A DNA stretch of 64,000 bases from Sinanaerobacter chloroacetimidivorans (GTDB lineage: Bacteria; Bacillota; Clostridia; Peptostreptococcales; Anaerovoracaceae), in NCBI RefSeq assembly GCF_018128545.1, contig NZ_JAGSND010000002.1, forward strand, positions 248,001 through 312,000, written 5' to 3'. The position numbers and the translations under genes are program-made. The first letter of the stretch is position 1. Every line of letters starts with the position of its first letter. The notes beneath the pieces were generated by a model. The model saw only the letters and a list, made by a program, of their open reading frames with translations. It did no database searches and was not told where the DNA came from. Shown piece by piece: positions 32,857-41,253 of this stretch.

Positions 32857-33712
32857 TATCTCTGAACTCCTTCTCCTCTTTGCTTTGATGATTCAGTATC
32901 CCTTTTGCCACGAGATAGCCCACTCCGTAGGGGCCCTCATAGTGATAGACCTTGATGCCTTCCTGCTGTCCATTGAACACCCCCAGCATCATGACCACAG
33001 ATCTGGTTCCGCATTCCCCTGCTGCTTCCATAAATTTTTCTTCTGTTTGGAGGATTTCGTCTACCTGATTTTTTTCCAGCAATTCAATTAATTTTTCATC
33101 GTATTCCCTGCCCTTCGGATGATAACCGGCAGGGGCCTCCTTTGTCAGCCTGTGGGACAAATCGCCGCTGGCAACGTATACAATTCTTTCATCTGTAGAT
33201 TTCACTGCTTCTCCAATGGCCTGCCCAAAGCGGTAGATTTCCTTTAAAGGTAGAAACGGTGTCGAGATCAGCACAAGTCTAAAGTCTTTCCACTCTTTTT
33301 GAATAAAATACAAGGGGACTAAAGCGCCATGGTCAAGGATATCCGTAATTCCGTATAATTCCTTCTCCCTGCCGCTTAATGATCCGGATGGTATTCCGGC
33401 ATGATCAGCGTGTTTCTTTATAAGAGCACCTAAAGACAAATTATTTTGAAAGGATAACGCAACCTCCGGATGGCCAAATCCGCCAAAGGATCCAAAAAGC
33501 TGCTCTTTTTCTGTGAAATAGACATAATCCCGAAAACATGGCGCGTGCGGTGAGGATAGAATGATCGTATCAGGTTTGTCCTCTGCAATTTCCTTTGCCG
33601 CTTTTTTCATCGCTTTGATTGTAGCAGCGGCTTCTTCCTCTCTGCCTCCGCCAATCTCAGGTATCAGTATTGGCGGATGCGGAAGTATATAACCATTCAA
33701 TATTTTACCCAA
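32846..33712 (-). CDS. amrB: AmmeMemoRadiSam system protein B (Memo-like)
   Basis: A 288-residue Memo-family protein, related to class III extradiol dioxygenases. The N-terminal LNGYILPHPPILIPEIG and the segments SSPHAPCFRDYVYF and VASGDLSHRL carry the candidate metal-binding histidines. I chose a TTG start at 33712 because GGAGGTG (33721-33727) lies 8 bases upstream and the product then starts at the family boundary. The ATG at 33760 has no SD. It heads the amrB-amrA-amrS operon. Confidence 0.88.
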   Translation of the reverse strand: MGKILNGYILPHPPILIPEIGGGREEEAAATIKAMKKAAKEIAEDKPDTIILSSPHAPCFRDYVYFTEKEQLFGSFGGFGHPEVALSFQNNLSLGALIKKHADHAGIPSGSLSGREKELYGITDILDHGALVPLYFIQKEWKDFRLVLISTPFLPLKEIYRFGQAIGEAVKSTDERIVYVASGDLSHRLTKEAPAGYHPKGREYDEKLIELLEKNQVDEILQTEEKFMEAAGECGTRSVVMMLGVFNGQQEGIKVYHYEGPYGVGYLVAKGILNHQSKEEKEFRDNER

Positions 33713-33720
33713 AAAAATGA

Positions 33721-33727
33721 CACCTCC
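33721..33727 (-). promoter_or_regulatory. Shine-Dalgarno site that sets a TTG start for amrB
   Basis: GGAGGTG on the minus strand, 8 bases before TTG 33712. No ATG in the region has a comparable site. Confidence 0.65.
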
Positions 33728-33867
33728 GTTTTCGAATTTTATTTTCAATTTCTCATCCATTTTGAAGGTCTGGTATCATAATACCCTATGTGACAGATCT
33801 ATCATACCATTTCCCGCACAATTATTTTTCATCTTTTTTGATATTTCATTCAAAACGATAAGAAGAA

Positions 33868-33918
33868 AGGGGCAGGAGAAACTAATTCATAGATTGAATC
33901 ATGGTTCTCCCCACCCCT
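33868..33918 (-). terminator. Long terminator hairpin after the PAS-GGDEF-HD-GYP gene
   Basis: Outer arms AGGGG/CCCCT (33868-33872, 33914-33918), then GGAGAA/TTCTCC, then an inner ATTCA/TGAAT helix form one extended stem. A pyrimidine-rich TTCTTCTT stretch follows on the minus strand. It lies 30 bases after the stop of the 847-residue protein. Confidence 0.7.
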
Positions 33919-33947
33919 GAAACGTTTTTACAGGATAGGATCATCTT

Positions 33948-36491
33948 TTAAGAAAAGGATTCTATGACTGACGAAAAAATTTTAACAATATCAGGATCGA
34001 ATTGTGTTCCTGTATTCCGTCTTATTTCTTCCAGCGCAAAATCTCTTGCCATTGCTTTACGATATACCCGGTTCTCTGTCATGGCATCAAATGCGTCTAC
34101 TACTGCAAGGATCCTGGAAATAAGAGGAATGCTCTCCTGGGTCAATCCCTGCGGATAACCTTTACCGTCCCACCTCTCGTGATGGGTCAGTACATATTCC
34201 GCAATTGGCTGCAACTCTGTGGTTGCCATGGCAATACGATAACCGATTTCCGGATGCTTTTTCATGATCACCCATTCTTCTTCACTTAACTTTCCAGGCT
34301 TGTTTAACACGCGGTCATCGATTCCGATTTTACCGATATCATGCAGCATTGCAAAGAGTTCTATTTCGTCCAAGCTTTTTTTAGGTAAATGCATTTTTTC
34401 CCCGATCAATTTAGAAATACAGGCCAACCGTTTTGCATGCTCTTCCGTTTCCTGGCTCCTTTCGTACAAGGTTGCCATAATCGAGGAAACAATAGCGCTG
34501 TGATAACTGCTTCGTTCTAAAAGTTTGCGCTTGTGCATGGATTCTTCCGCTTCTTTTTCCGCTGATTGAATGCTTTCATCCAAATTCTGCTTCGTACCGT
34601 ATCCGATAGAAAGGTTAATAGATTTTGCCTTATCCTTTAATGTTAAATTATATTCTTCGCAGCAGGATTCTATTTTCTTTAAGGTTTCATTCACCTCATA
34701 GTGTTCCGTGTTTGGCAGAAGCATGCAGAATTCGTCGCCTCCGGTTCTTGCAAGCACGTCTCCGTCACGGCAGCAGCTTCGAAATATTCGCGCCGTTTCT
34801 TGGATAATCCGGTCGCCTTCTTCTATGCCGAAAGCATCATTGATCAGACGCACGCCATTAATGTCACCTACTATGATTGACAATGGAAGGCAGCTTTCAC
34901 GATCCATGAGATGCTTGACCTCTTCAAAGTATCTCCGGTTATATAAATCCGTCATGGAATCATGGTCATTCATATATTGAATTTGCAGCAGATTTCTCTT
35001 AGACTCCGTGATATCGATAATAATGCCTTCCAGAGCTTCTATCATGCCGTCCGAACCATATACGCCCTGCCCGATTTCCAAAACCCATTTTTTCTCGCCG
35101 GCAGCGGTAATAATTTCATATTCAGATTTAAATTGTTCCTTTAAATCCAAGACCCGACTCCATTCTTCCCATAAAAGCTCACGATACTCCGGCACGATCA
35201 GCTCACTGAAAGAGAGTTCATTGTTATTCAGGAGCTGTTCGGTCTGATAACCTGTTAACTGAAAGCAGCCCTGAGAGATAAACACCATGGTCCAATCCCT
35301 TGTCGTTTTGCATCGGTAAGCCATTCCCGGCAGGTTATCCAACAGTACGGCCTTGCTTCGTTCATTGTCAAACAGTGCCTTCTCCATATCTTTTCTGACG
35401 GTAATATCCTCGATCAAGCAGATATGATTGTATTTTGGATTGCTGGCAAGGTTTAACGGGGCAATCATCATATGCACCCAGGCCACAGACCCATCCGGTT
35501 TCAGATAACGTTTATCCATTTCATATCCTTTGATTTCTCCGGACTTAAACTTTTCAAAATAGGCCAAATCCACAGGAACATCATCGGGATGTGTAATCTC
35601 GGTCCAGTTTACCCTTGCCAGTTCAGCTTCCTCTCTCCCCGTAATTCTTTCAAACATGGGATTAATACTGACACCATACTCCGTATTCAAAGTTCCTCCG
35701 TGTTCATCATTGCGTCCGATTGCAATTCCGATAGGAGCTTGATCGAATACCGTTCTGAATAAAGTTTCGCTTTCTCTCAATTTTTTGTCCAGTGCTAAAA
35801 GCTTTTCTCTTTCATGACGGAGACTGCTATTTTGGTTAAAAACGAGAAAGAATGCGAAATAGATTAAAAACATGCAAAAAACAACGATGCCAGCTTGGAT
35901 AGAATGGATAACCGCATGATTTTCCCAGGACTCGGCAGGATAATCCACACCAAAAACCGCATAGGTTTCATTGGTCAGAGAGTCCAGCATGGGAACCAGT
36001 ACACTCATCCAGGTTCCCCAGCGGTCGGTAGTGGGACCCATAAGGATCGGCTCACTCTGATGAAACAACCTTAAAAATTCCTCATCTGTTTCCCAGTATT
36101 CCTGACCGGGCGGTGAATAGTCGGATGATTCAGGAGGTTCCGAATCGGCGAGAAAGTATATTTTTTCTTCTTTTTGAACAAAAATATAGGCGAAACGAAT
36201 ATCGTTCCTTTGAAGGACAAGGTCCATCAGGCTGTCTTTTATTTCTCCATATTCTTCTCTTTCTAAGTCGCTTCTGTCAATATGAAGGTTGGTTATATGA
36301 GATTTTTGAAACCCCGATTCAGCAGCCATCGCCAACTGCATTGCTTCTTCTTCGGTTTCCCTCATGCTTTGATTCCAGGTATTCACAATAAAAAAAATAC
36401 TAAAAATCAGCAATGCAAGAAATCCAAAAATAAAAAAGGGGGTTATCGTGATCTGTCTAAATTTCTGAACAATAGAAATAAAACGTTCCAT
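33948..36491 (-). CDS. Membrane-bound PAS-GGDEF-HD-GYP cyclic-di-GMP signalling protein
   Basis: An 847-residue protein. Its order is a membrane helix (about 15-37), an extracytoplasmic sensor loop (about 38-205), a second helix (about 206-228), PAS domain 1 (about 245-370), PAS domain 2 (about 385-500), a GGDEF domain with an intact RTGGDEF motif, and a C-terminal HD-GYP domain with HDIGKIGI and HHERWDGKGYP. GGDEF domains make and HD-GYP domains degrade cyclic di-GMP; both motifs look intact, so the protein may do either according to signal. It has a strong own promoter (36594-36622) and terminator, so it is monocistronic. Confidence 0.92.
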   Translation of the reverse strand: MERFISIVQKFRQITITPFFIFGFLALLIFSIFFIVNTWNQSMRETEEEAMQLAMAAESGFQKSHITNLHIDRSDLEREEYGEIKDSLMDLVLQRNDIRFAYIFVQKEEKIYFLADSEPPESSDYSPPGQEYWETDEEFLRLFHQSEPILMGPTTDRWGTWMSVLVPMLDSLTNETYAVFGVDYPAESWENHAVIHSIQAGIVVFCMFLIYFAFFLVFNQNSSLRHEREKLLALDKKLRESETLFRTVFDQAPIGIAIGRNDEHGGTLNTEYGVSINPMFERITGREEAELARVNWTEITHPDDVPVDLAYFEKFKSGEIKGYEMDKRYLKPDGSVAWVHMMIAPLNLASNPKYNHICLIEDITVRKDMEKALFDNERSKAVLLDNLPGMAYRCKTTRDWTMVFISQGCFQLTGYQTEQLLNNNELSFSELIVPEYRELLWEEWSRVLDLKEQFKSEYEIITAAGEKKWVLEIGQGVYGSDGMIEALEGIIIDITESKRNLLQIQYMNDHDSMTDLYNRRYFEEVKHLMDRESCLPLSIIVGDINGVRLINDAFGIEEGDRIIQETARIFRSCCRDGDVLARTGGDEFCMLLPNTEHYEVNETLKKIESCCEEYNLTLKDKAKSINLSIGYGTKQNLDESIQSAEKEAEESMHKRKLLERSSYHSAIVSSIMATLYERSQETEEHAKRLACISKLIGEKMHLPKKSLDEIELFAMLHDIGKIGIDDRVLNKPGKLSEEEWVIMKKHPEIGYRIAMATTELQPIAEYVLTHHERWDGKGYPQGLTQESIPLISRILAVVDAFDAMTENRVYRKAMARDFALEEIRRNTGTQFDPDIVKIFSSVIESFS

Positions 36492-36593
36492 ACTTGTTTC
36501 CTCACTATCCTATGATCCACTGGGTCAATAATCTACTTTCGTTGTTTGGTAATTTTTCGTTTCAGTATGCAACTATGTTTAGATTTTATTTAG

Positions 36594-36622
36594 ATTATAG
36601 TAAGGAGTTGCTTTCAGTTCAA
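36594..36622 (-). promoter_or_regulatory. Promoter of the PAS-GGDEF-HD-GYP gene
   Basis: On the minus strand TTGAAC (plus 36617-36622), a 17-base spacer and TATAAT (36594-36599), about 103 bases before the start codon. Confidence 0.8.
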
Positions 36623-36678
36623 GTGTTTTTTCGTCCTGATTCGACTTAATTTTCCCTTCTTTTTCCATGGTTTTCCTA

Positions 36679-37656
36679 TTATTTGGCAAAGTAAACCAAA
36701 AGCCCGTCCAAGAGTTCTCTCTTCAGGCGTCCTTTATAAAAAAGGTATTCCAAATGAGAGTCTGCTTCCCCGACAGCAAACATTTTTTGTTCGACTGGAA
36801 ATTTATCCCAGTTCTCCGTTCGAACGGACCATTTCATTTTGGACGCAGCAAAATAAGGAGTCGCTTTGCCGGATTTCTCCATAATATCCAGCGTCTCTTC
36901 CAGCCTTTCCTCATGGTGCTCCATCAGTTCATTGACTCTTGCCTGAAATTTTCCCAGAGGCTTTCTATGGGAGCAAAAGGCAAATTCCGCCTCAAGTCCC
37001 TTCATCTTTTCCAGACTGTCCAGATATTTTCCCAGGGAGTTTTCCATTTCAAGCCATCCGGTAATATTGGGCGTGATATCATAGAGAACATGGTCCCCGC
37101 AGAACAAGACTTTTTTCGCTTTATCATAAAGGCACATATGACCCGGCGTATGGCCCGGCGTCAAGATACACTGAAACCGGTAGGTTCCCAAATCAAATTC
37201 ATGCCCATCCGCCAGGCCGTGATAGTCTCCCTGCTCCCCGATAGGATTCCTCCATCCGGGTTGCTGAAATACAGCGGTTAACTCTTCTTCCGAAAACCCA
37301 AGAGAAAGATATTTCTGAAAAACCAGCTTCCAATAATCCGGTACAAAATAATTCTCCATTCCCTTTTTATCTTCGTCACTGACAAAAATCCTGCTTTCCT
37401 CTGACGCAATCAAGGAAGCGCAGCCTGCGTGATCCGCGTGCATATGAGTCAGGAAGATATCGGTTTGTCTCATATCCACATCGATCTTCTCTAAGCCATC
37501 CTGTAGGGCTTGAAAGCATTTGGCCGAGTGAAAGCCGGTGTCTATCAGCAAATTTCTATCCTTTCCTTTTATCAGAAAGCTGTTTAAATTTTTCAATGGA
37601 TTTCCCGGCAAGGGCACCTTGATTAAAAAAATATCTTTAAGCAATCGTTCAACCAT
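36679..37656 (-). CDS. Metallo-beta-lactamase-fold hydrolase
   Basis: A 325-residue metal-dependent hydrolase with the signature THMHADHAG (His71, His73, Asp75, His76). Further ligands are in TPGHTPGHMCLY and FCGDHVL. The C-terminal region is a separate helical extension of about 90 residues rather than a flavodoxin domain. The enzyme class covers glyoxalase II-like thioesterases, lactonases and others, and the sequence does not fix a substrate. It is preceded by galM with a terminator between them, so it may be transcribed separately. Confidence 0.88.
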   Translation of the reverse strand: MVERLLKDIFLIKVPLPGNPLKNLNSFLIKGKDRNLLIDTGFHSAKCFQALQDGLEKIDVDMRQTDIFLTHMHADHAGCASLIASEESRIFVSDEDKKGMENYFVPDYWKLVFQKYLSLGFSEEELTAVFQQPGWRNPIGEQGDYHGLADGHEFDLGTYRFQCILTPGHTPGHMCLYDKAKKVLFCGDHVLYDITPNITGWLEMENSLGKYLDSLEKMKGLEAEFAFCSHRKPLGKFQARVNELMEHHEERLEETLDIMEKSGKATPYFAASKMKWSVRTENWDKFPVEQKMFAVGEADSHLEYLFYKGRLKRELLDGLLVYFAK

Positions 37657-37702
37657 ATTTACCTCGTACTTAATTTTAGCTATACAATGCGGATAACCAT
37701 CA

Positions 37703-37733
37703 TAAAGAAAAGCTCAGGTCTTATACCTAAGCT
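37703..37733 (-). terminator. Rho-independent terminator overlapping the galM stop
   Basis: AGCTCAGGT (37711-37719) pairs with ACCTAAGCT (37725-37733), with one U-G pair on the minus strand and a 5-base loop, followed by TTTTCTTT. The stem includes the stop codon of galM (37727). Confidence 0.75.
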
Positions 37734-38779
37734 GTAAATTCATAAATTGTAGTTTCATCGAAGACTTCACCGGGCCTTAAAATGACGTCAGGGAAATGTG
37801 GATTTGAAGGTGTACCGGGGAAATGCTGTGTTTCCAGGCAAACACCCATCCTCCTTCCATATTCCGCATGATCCTTGCCCGGAATTTCACCTGTAAGATG
37901 ATTTGCGGTATAAAGCTGAATTCCCGGCTGGGTTGTATAGGTATTCATGATGATTCCCGTTTTATCACCTGTCAGTCTGGCCGCGAGCTCAGGTTCCAGT
38001 GAACCCTTTCTCTTATTCAGTACATAATTGTGATCATAGCCTTTTCCATATGCAAGCTGCTGGTGATTCTCCTCGATCCTTTCTCCCATGCTTCTCTCTT
38101 TCGTAAAGTCAAAGGGAGTTCCAGCAACCGTGAGAAACTGTCCGGTAGGAACCGAGGTTTCATCATTTTCGGTTATGGTATCGCTGTCAATAAATAATCG
38201 GTGCTCCATAGCAGTTCCCGATTGGTGTCCATTTAAGTTGAAGTAGGCATGATTGGTAATATTAATCACAGTGGCTTTGTCGGTTACGGCTTGATAACGA
38301 ATGATCAGTCTGTTTTCATCACTTAAGGTGTAAGTGACCTCCAAATTCAGATTTCCCGGAAACCCTTCCTCTCCGTCAGGGCTGACACCGGTTAATTTCA
38401 CCGTACTATCATTTATGATCTCATAATCAAAGTTTTTTCTGACAAAATTGGAAGGACCACTGTGAAGAGAGTTTCCCCCATTATTTGCGGTTAATGTATA
38501 CTCCATTTGGTCAATCTTTAAAAATGCATTTTTAATCCTGTTTGCATGCCTCCCCACTACAGCGCCAAAAGAACTTTTTCCGAGTTCGTAATGCTCCAGA
38601 GATTCATACCCCAAAACCACATCAACCGGCTGACTGTTTTTATCGGCAGCAAACAAATGGGTAATGGCGGCGCCATAGGTTATCATCCTTGCTTCCATCC
38701 CCCTGCTATTTTTGATTGTGATTTGACTTACCTTTTCACCGCTCGATAAGATTCCGTATTCTCTTACATTCATTGTCAT
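37727..38779 (-). CDS. galM: Aldose 1-epimerase (galactose mutarotase)
   Basis: A 350-residue mutarotase that interconverts alpha and beta anomers of sugars such as galactose and glucose. Family features are GRHANRIKNA, NNGGNSLHSGP, the catalytic histidine in NITNHAYFNLNGH and the general-base glutamate region GVCLETQHFPGTPSNPHFP. ATG 38779 is preferred over the frame start at 38857: a strong promoter (38829-38857) overlaps the upstream part, and TAGGTG gives an SD. It lies downstream of the inositol operon but behind a terminator. Confidence 0.92.
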   Translation of the reverse strand: MTMNVREYGILSSGEKVSQITIKNSRGMEARMITYGAAITHLFAADKNSQPVDVVLGYESLEHYELGKSSFGAVVGRHANRIKNAFLKIDQMEYTLTANNGGNSLHSGPSNFVRKNFDYEIINDSTVKLTGVSPDGEEGFPGNLNLEVTYTLSDENRLIIRYQAVTDKATVINITNHAYFNLNGHQSGTAMEHRLFIDSDTITENDETSVPTGQFLTVAGTPFDFTKERSMGERIEENHQQLAYGKGYDHNYVLNKRKGSLEPELAARLTGDKTGIIMNTYTTQPGIQLYTANHLTGEIPGKDHAEYGRRMGVCLETQHFPGTPSNPHFPDVILRPGEVFDETTIYEFTA

Positions 38780-38828
38780 GCTTGCACCTACCAATCCATA
38801 CTCATCTTTTGTATCCCAAGTAAAATTT

Positions 38829-38857
38829 ATTATATCGTAAGGGTATTGATAGTTCAA
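38829..38857 (-). promoter_or_regulatory. Promoter of galM
   Basis: TTGAAC (plus 38852-38857), a 17-base spacer and a perfect TATAAT (38829-38834) on the minus strand. It lies between the terminator of the inositol operon and galM. Confidence 0.85.
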
Positions 38858-38879
38858 TATCTCTTGCTTTGATTATAAC

Positions 38880-38910
38880 AAAAAGTGGGAGAATCGATCA
38901 TCCCACTTTT
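38880..38910. terminator. Rho-independent terminator at the end of the inositol operon
   Basis: AAAAGTGGGA (38881-38890) and TCCCACTTTT (38901-38910) form a perfect 10-bp stem with U-rich flanks in either direction. On the minus strand it follows iolG by 29 bases. Confidence 0.9.
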
Positions 38911-38939
38911 CGTGATTTATGTAAAAATGAAGGAGAGAA

Positions 38940-39962
38940 TTATGCCATTACTTCGCTTAGTTTTACGCTTCGCCCCTCCTTGAGAGATTTCTCCGCGGCC
39001 TTTGCTATATATACGGGCATCAGCCCGTCTCTTCCCGTAACAAGAGGTTCACTGTCATGCAGAACGGCATCCACAAAGGCTCTTGCCTCTGCAATAAACG
39101 CATTGTTGTAACGTTCGAGGAAAAACCAGGTGGGCTTTTCACAGGTGACGCCTTCCGCCGTGCTGATCATGGAAGCATCGATCAGATCGTTGCCTACCTG
39201 AATACAGCCCTTGTCGCAGTGCACCTCGGTACGCTGATCGTAGCCGTAGCGGGCGGCCCTGCTGTTTTCGATGACACCAATAGCACCGTTTTCAAACTTA
39301 AGAATTACAATAGCCGTATCCACATCTCCGTATTTTTCGATTCGGGAATCGATCATAATACATCCATAGGCGCATACCTCCGTAACCTCGCTGCCGGATA
39401 AATACCGCACCATATCAAAATCATGAATGGTCATATCCATAAAGATGCCGCCCGAGGTGGCAACATATTCTATGGACTGCGGCTCCGGATCCCGGGAGGT
39501 CACTTTTACAATGTGAGGCTTTCCCAGCCTGCCGGATGCTACAGTGTCCCGCACCTTTTTATGGTTATGATCAAAGCGGCGTACAAAGCCGACCTGAAGC
39601 TTAACGCCTGCCTTTATCACTTCATCCAGCGCTGTTTCGATAACAGCGATGTCGGTGTGAATGGGTTTCTCACAAAAGATATGCTTGCTGCCCTTAGCCG
39701 CTTCCATAATTAATTCGGCGTGGGATTCGGTGGAAGAGCAAATGAAGACAGCATCGATCTCCTTGTCGTTGATCACATTCAACGGTTCGGAGGTTATATT
39801 TTTTACACCTAGTTCGGAAGCCCAACTTTTCATATCTTCGGTCAAATGCACATCCGCTACGGAAACCAGCCTGGCTCCCGGTACCGAATGGGCTAGATTA
39901 TTGCCATGCAGTCTGCCGATGCGTCCCGCACCGATCATTCCGATTTTCAGTTCCCTTTCCAT
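38940..39962 (-). CDS. iolG: Inositol 2-dehydrogenase IolG
   Basis: A 340-residue Gfo/Idh/MocA oxidoreductase that oxidises myo-inositol to scyllo-inosose with NAD. The Rossmann motif GAGRIG is at about 11-16, the catalytic lysine in FCEKPI, and the Asp/His pair in MDMTIHDFDM; all agree with IolG. ATG 39962 follows AAGGAG; a TTG two codons upstream is less likely. It is the last gene of the nine-gene inositol operon, separated from the permease gene by a 29-bp tandem repeat. Other inositol isomers or related polyols could also be substrates. Confidence 0.88.
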   Translation of the reverse strand: MERELKIGMIGAGRIGRLHGNNLAHSVPGARLVSVADVHLTEDMKSWASELGVKNITSEPLNVINDKEIDAVFICSSTESHAELIMEAAKGSKHIFCEKPIHTDIAVIETALDEVIKAGVKLQVGFVRRFDHNHKKVRDTVASGRLGKPHIVKVTSRDPEPQSIEYVATSGGIFMDMTIHDFDMVRYLSGSEVTEVCAYGCIMIDSRIEKYGDVDTAIVILKFENGAIGVIENSRAARYGYDQRTEVHCDKGCIQVGNDLIDASMISTAEGVTCEKPTWFFLERYNNAFIAEARAFVDAVLHDSEPLVTGRDGLMPVYIAKAAEKSLKEGRSVKLSEVMA

Positions 39963-39977
39963 ATCCAAGACTCCTTA

Positions 39978-40077
39978 CCTCTTTCTCTTTATCCAATCAT
40001 GCACTAGCTCTTTCTCTTTTACCAATATTTCATTAGCTCTTTCTCTTTTACCAATATTTTATTAGCTCTTTCTCTTT
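39978..40077. repeat. 29-bp tandem repeat spanning the permease stop codon
   Basis: Units start at 40005, 40034 and 40063 (exact 29-base period; the first two differ at one position). A decayed copy lies at 39978-40004. The unit begins TAGCTCTTTCTCTTTT. The third unit encodes the last residues and the TAA stop of the sugar permease on the minus strand, so the array seems to have grown from the gene's 3' end into the iolG leader. Confidence 0.9.
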
Positions 40078-41249
40078 TTATTAGTGCGGATATCGAACCA
40101 CACAGCTGCCACCAGAATAATGCCTTTTACGATATACTGCCAGAAGGCGTCCAGATTCATCATGCTCATGCCATTATCAATGGTAGCCATAATCAACGCA
40201 CCTAAAATCGCACCTGCTACCTTGCCGATCCCGCCGGTCATGCTGGTTCCGCCAATGACTGCAGCAGCGATGGCATCCAGTTCAAGGCTCATATTGGCCA
40301 CGGTGGTGGTGCTGGCATTCAGCCTTGCCGCCAATACCAGTCCTGCGACACCGATCATAAGTCCATGAATGGAGTATACGAGTACCAGATTCTTTTTCAC
40401 GTTGATCCCCGAATACCGTGCGGCATCCAGGTTTCCTCCGATGGCGTAGATACTGCGCCCGAAGGTGGTGCGCTCCGCCACCAGGGTCAGCAGAATAACA
40501 AGAATAAACATAATCAGCACCGGAACCGGCATGCCCCGATAGCTGTTCATAATCAATACCGCGATCAGGATGGCTGCCGTCGTCAAAGCCCAATGTATCA
40601 GCATATCACGCGGACTTTCGGTGAGCGTACCGTTCCTGCGTTTGCTCGCACGTCTCTGAAGCCCGTTGAGCAGTAGAAGGATGGACAGCAGGATTCCAAT
40701 GAAAAGACTCATGGGCTTGCTGATATAGGCCTGGCCGAAATAAAGGAGAGATTCCTGAAGAGGTGCAATGGTAGCCCCTTCGGTTACCACTAGAATCAAC
40801 CCTTTGAATACCAGCATCCCTCCCAGCGTAACGATAAAGGGTGCCAGATCCAGATAAGCGATCAACGAGCCCTGCACTACATAAACCGCAACGCTTACAA
40901 TCAGACAGATGAGAATGGTTTCCGCCGTTCCCATGCCCCAAAAAACCTGCAAGGCTGCGGCAACACAGCCGATGAAGCCCACCACCGCTCCGGCGGAAAG
41001 ATCGATGCCGCCGCTGACGATAACCAGCACCATGCTGATTCCCATGATCCCAACCGTGGTCATCTGACGCATGAGGTTGGATAAATTTCTTGTAGATAAA
41101 AAGGATGTCGAAAGATTGCTGAATCCATCACTGGTAAAGTAGGTGAAAAACAGCCAGAGCACAACCAGCACCGCAAACATGGTGAAGGTTCGAATGTCTA
41201 TTTTTTTCACAACAGTATACCGTTGTAATGTTTCTTCTTTTTGTATCAT
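40062..41249 (-). CDS. Sugar ABC transporter permease, XylH-like
   Basis: A 395-residue permease of the ribose/xylose (CUT2) class with about ten membrane helices. It shows ISMVLVIVSGGIDLSAGAVVGF and GKVAGAILGALIMATIDNGM, both typical. A central extension with a charged loop (RRASKRRNGTLTESPRD) makes it closer to XylH/GguB than to RbsC. ATG 41249 follows GGGAGGT. With its ATPase and binding protein it should import inositol or a related cyclic polyol; substrate assignment rests on the operon. Confidence 0.9.
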   Translation of the reverse strand: MIQKEETLQRYTVVKKIDIRTFTMFAVLVVLWLFFTYFTSDGFSNLSTSFLSTRNLSNLMRQMTTVGIMGISMVLVIVSGGIDLSAGAVVGFIGCVAAALQVFWGMGTAETILICLIVSVAVYVVQGSLIAYLDLAPFIVTLGGMLVFKGLILVVTEGATIAPLQESLLYFGQAYISKPMSLFIGILLSILLLLNGLQRRASKRRNGTLTESPRDMLIHWALTTAAILIAVLIMNSYRGMPVPVLIMFILVILLTLVAERTTFGRSIYAIGGNLDAARYSGINVKKNLVLVYSIHGLMIGVAGLVLAARLNASTTTVANMSLELDAIAAAVIGGTSMTGGIGKVAGAILGALIMATIDNGMSMMNLDAFWQYIVKGIILVAAVWFDIRTNKKRKS

Positions 41250-41253
41250 AGCG

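Noticed and set aside
39978-40077. 29-bp repeats as a CRISPR array
   Set aside because: The units are head to tail without spacers and overlap the end of a gene; no cas genes are present.
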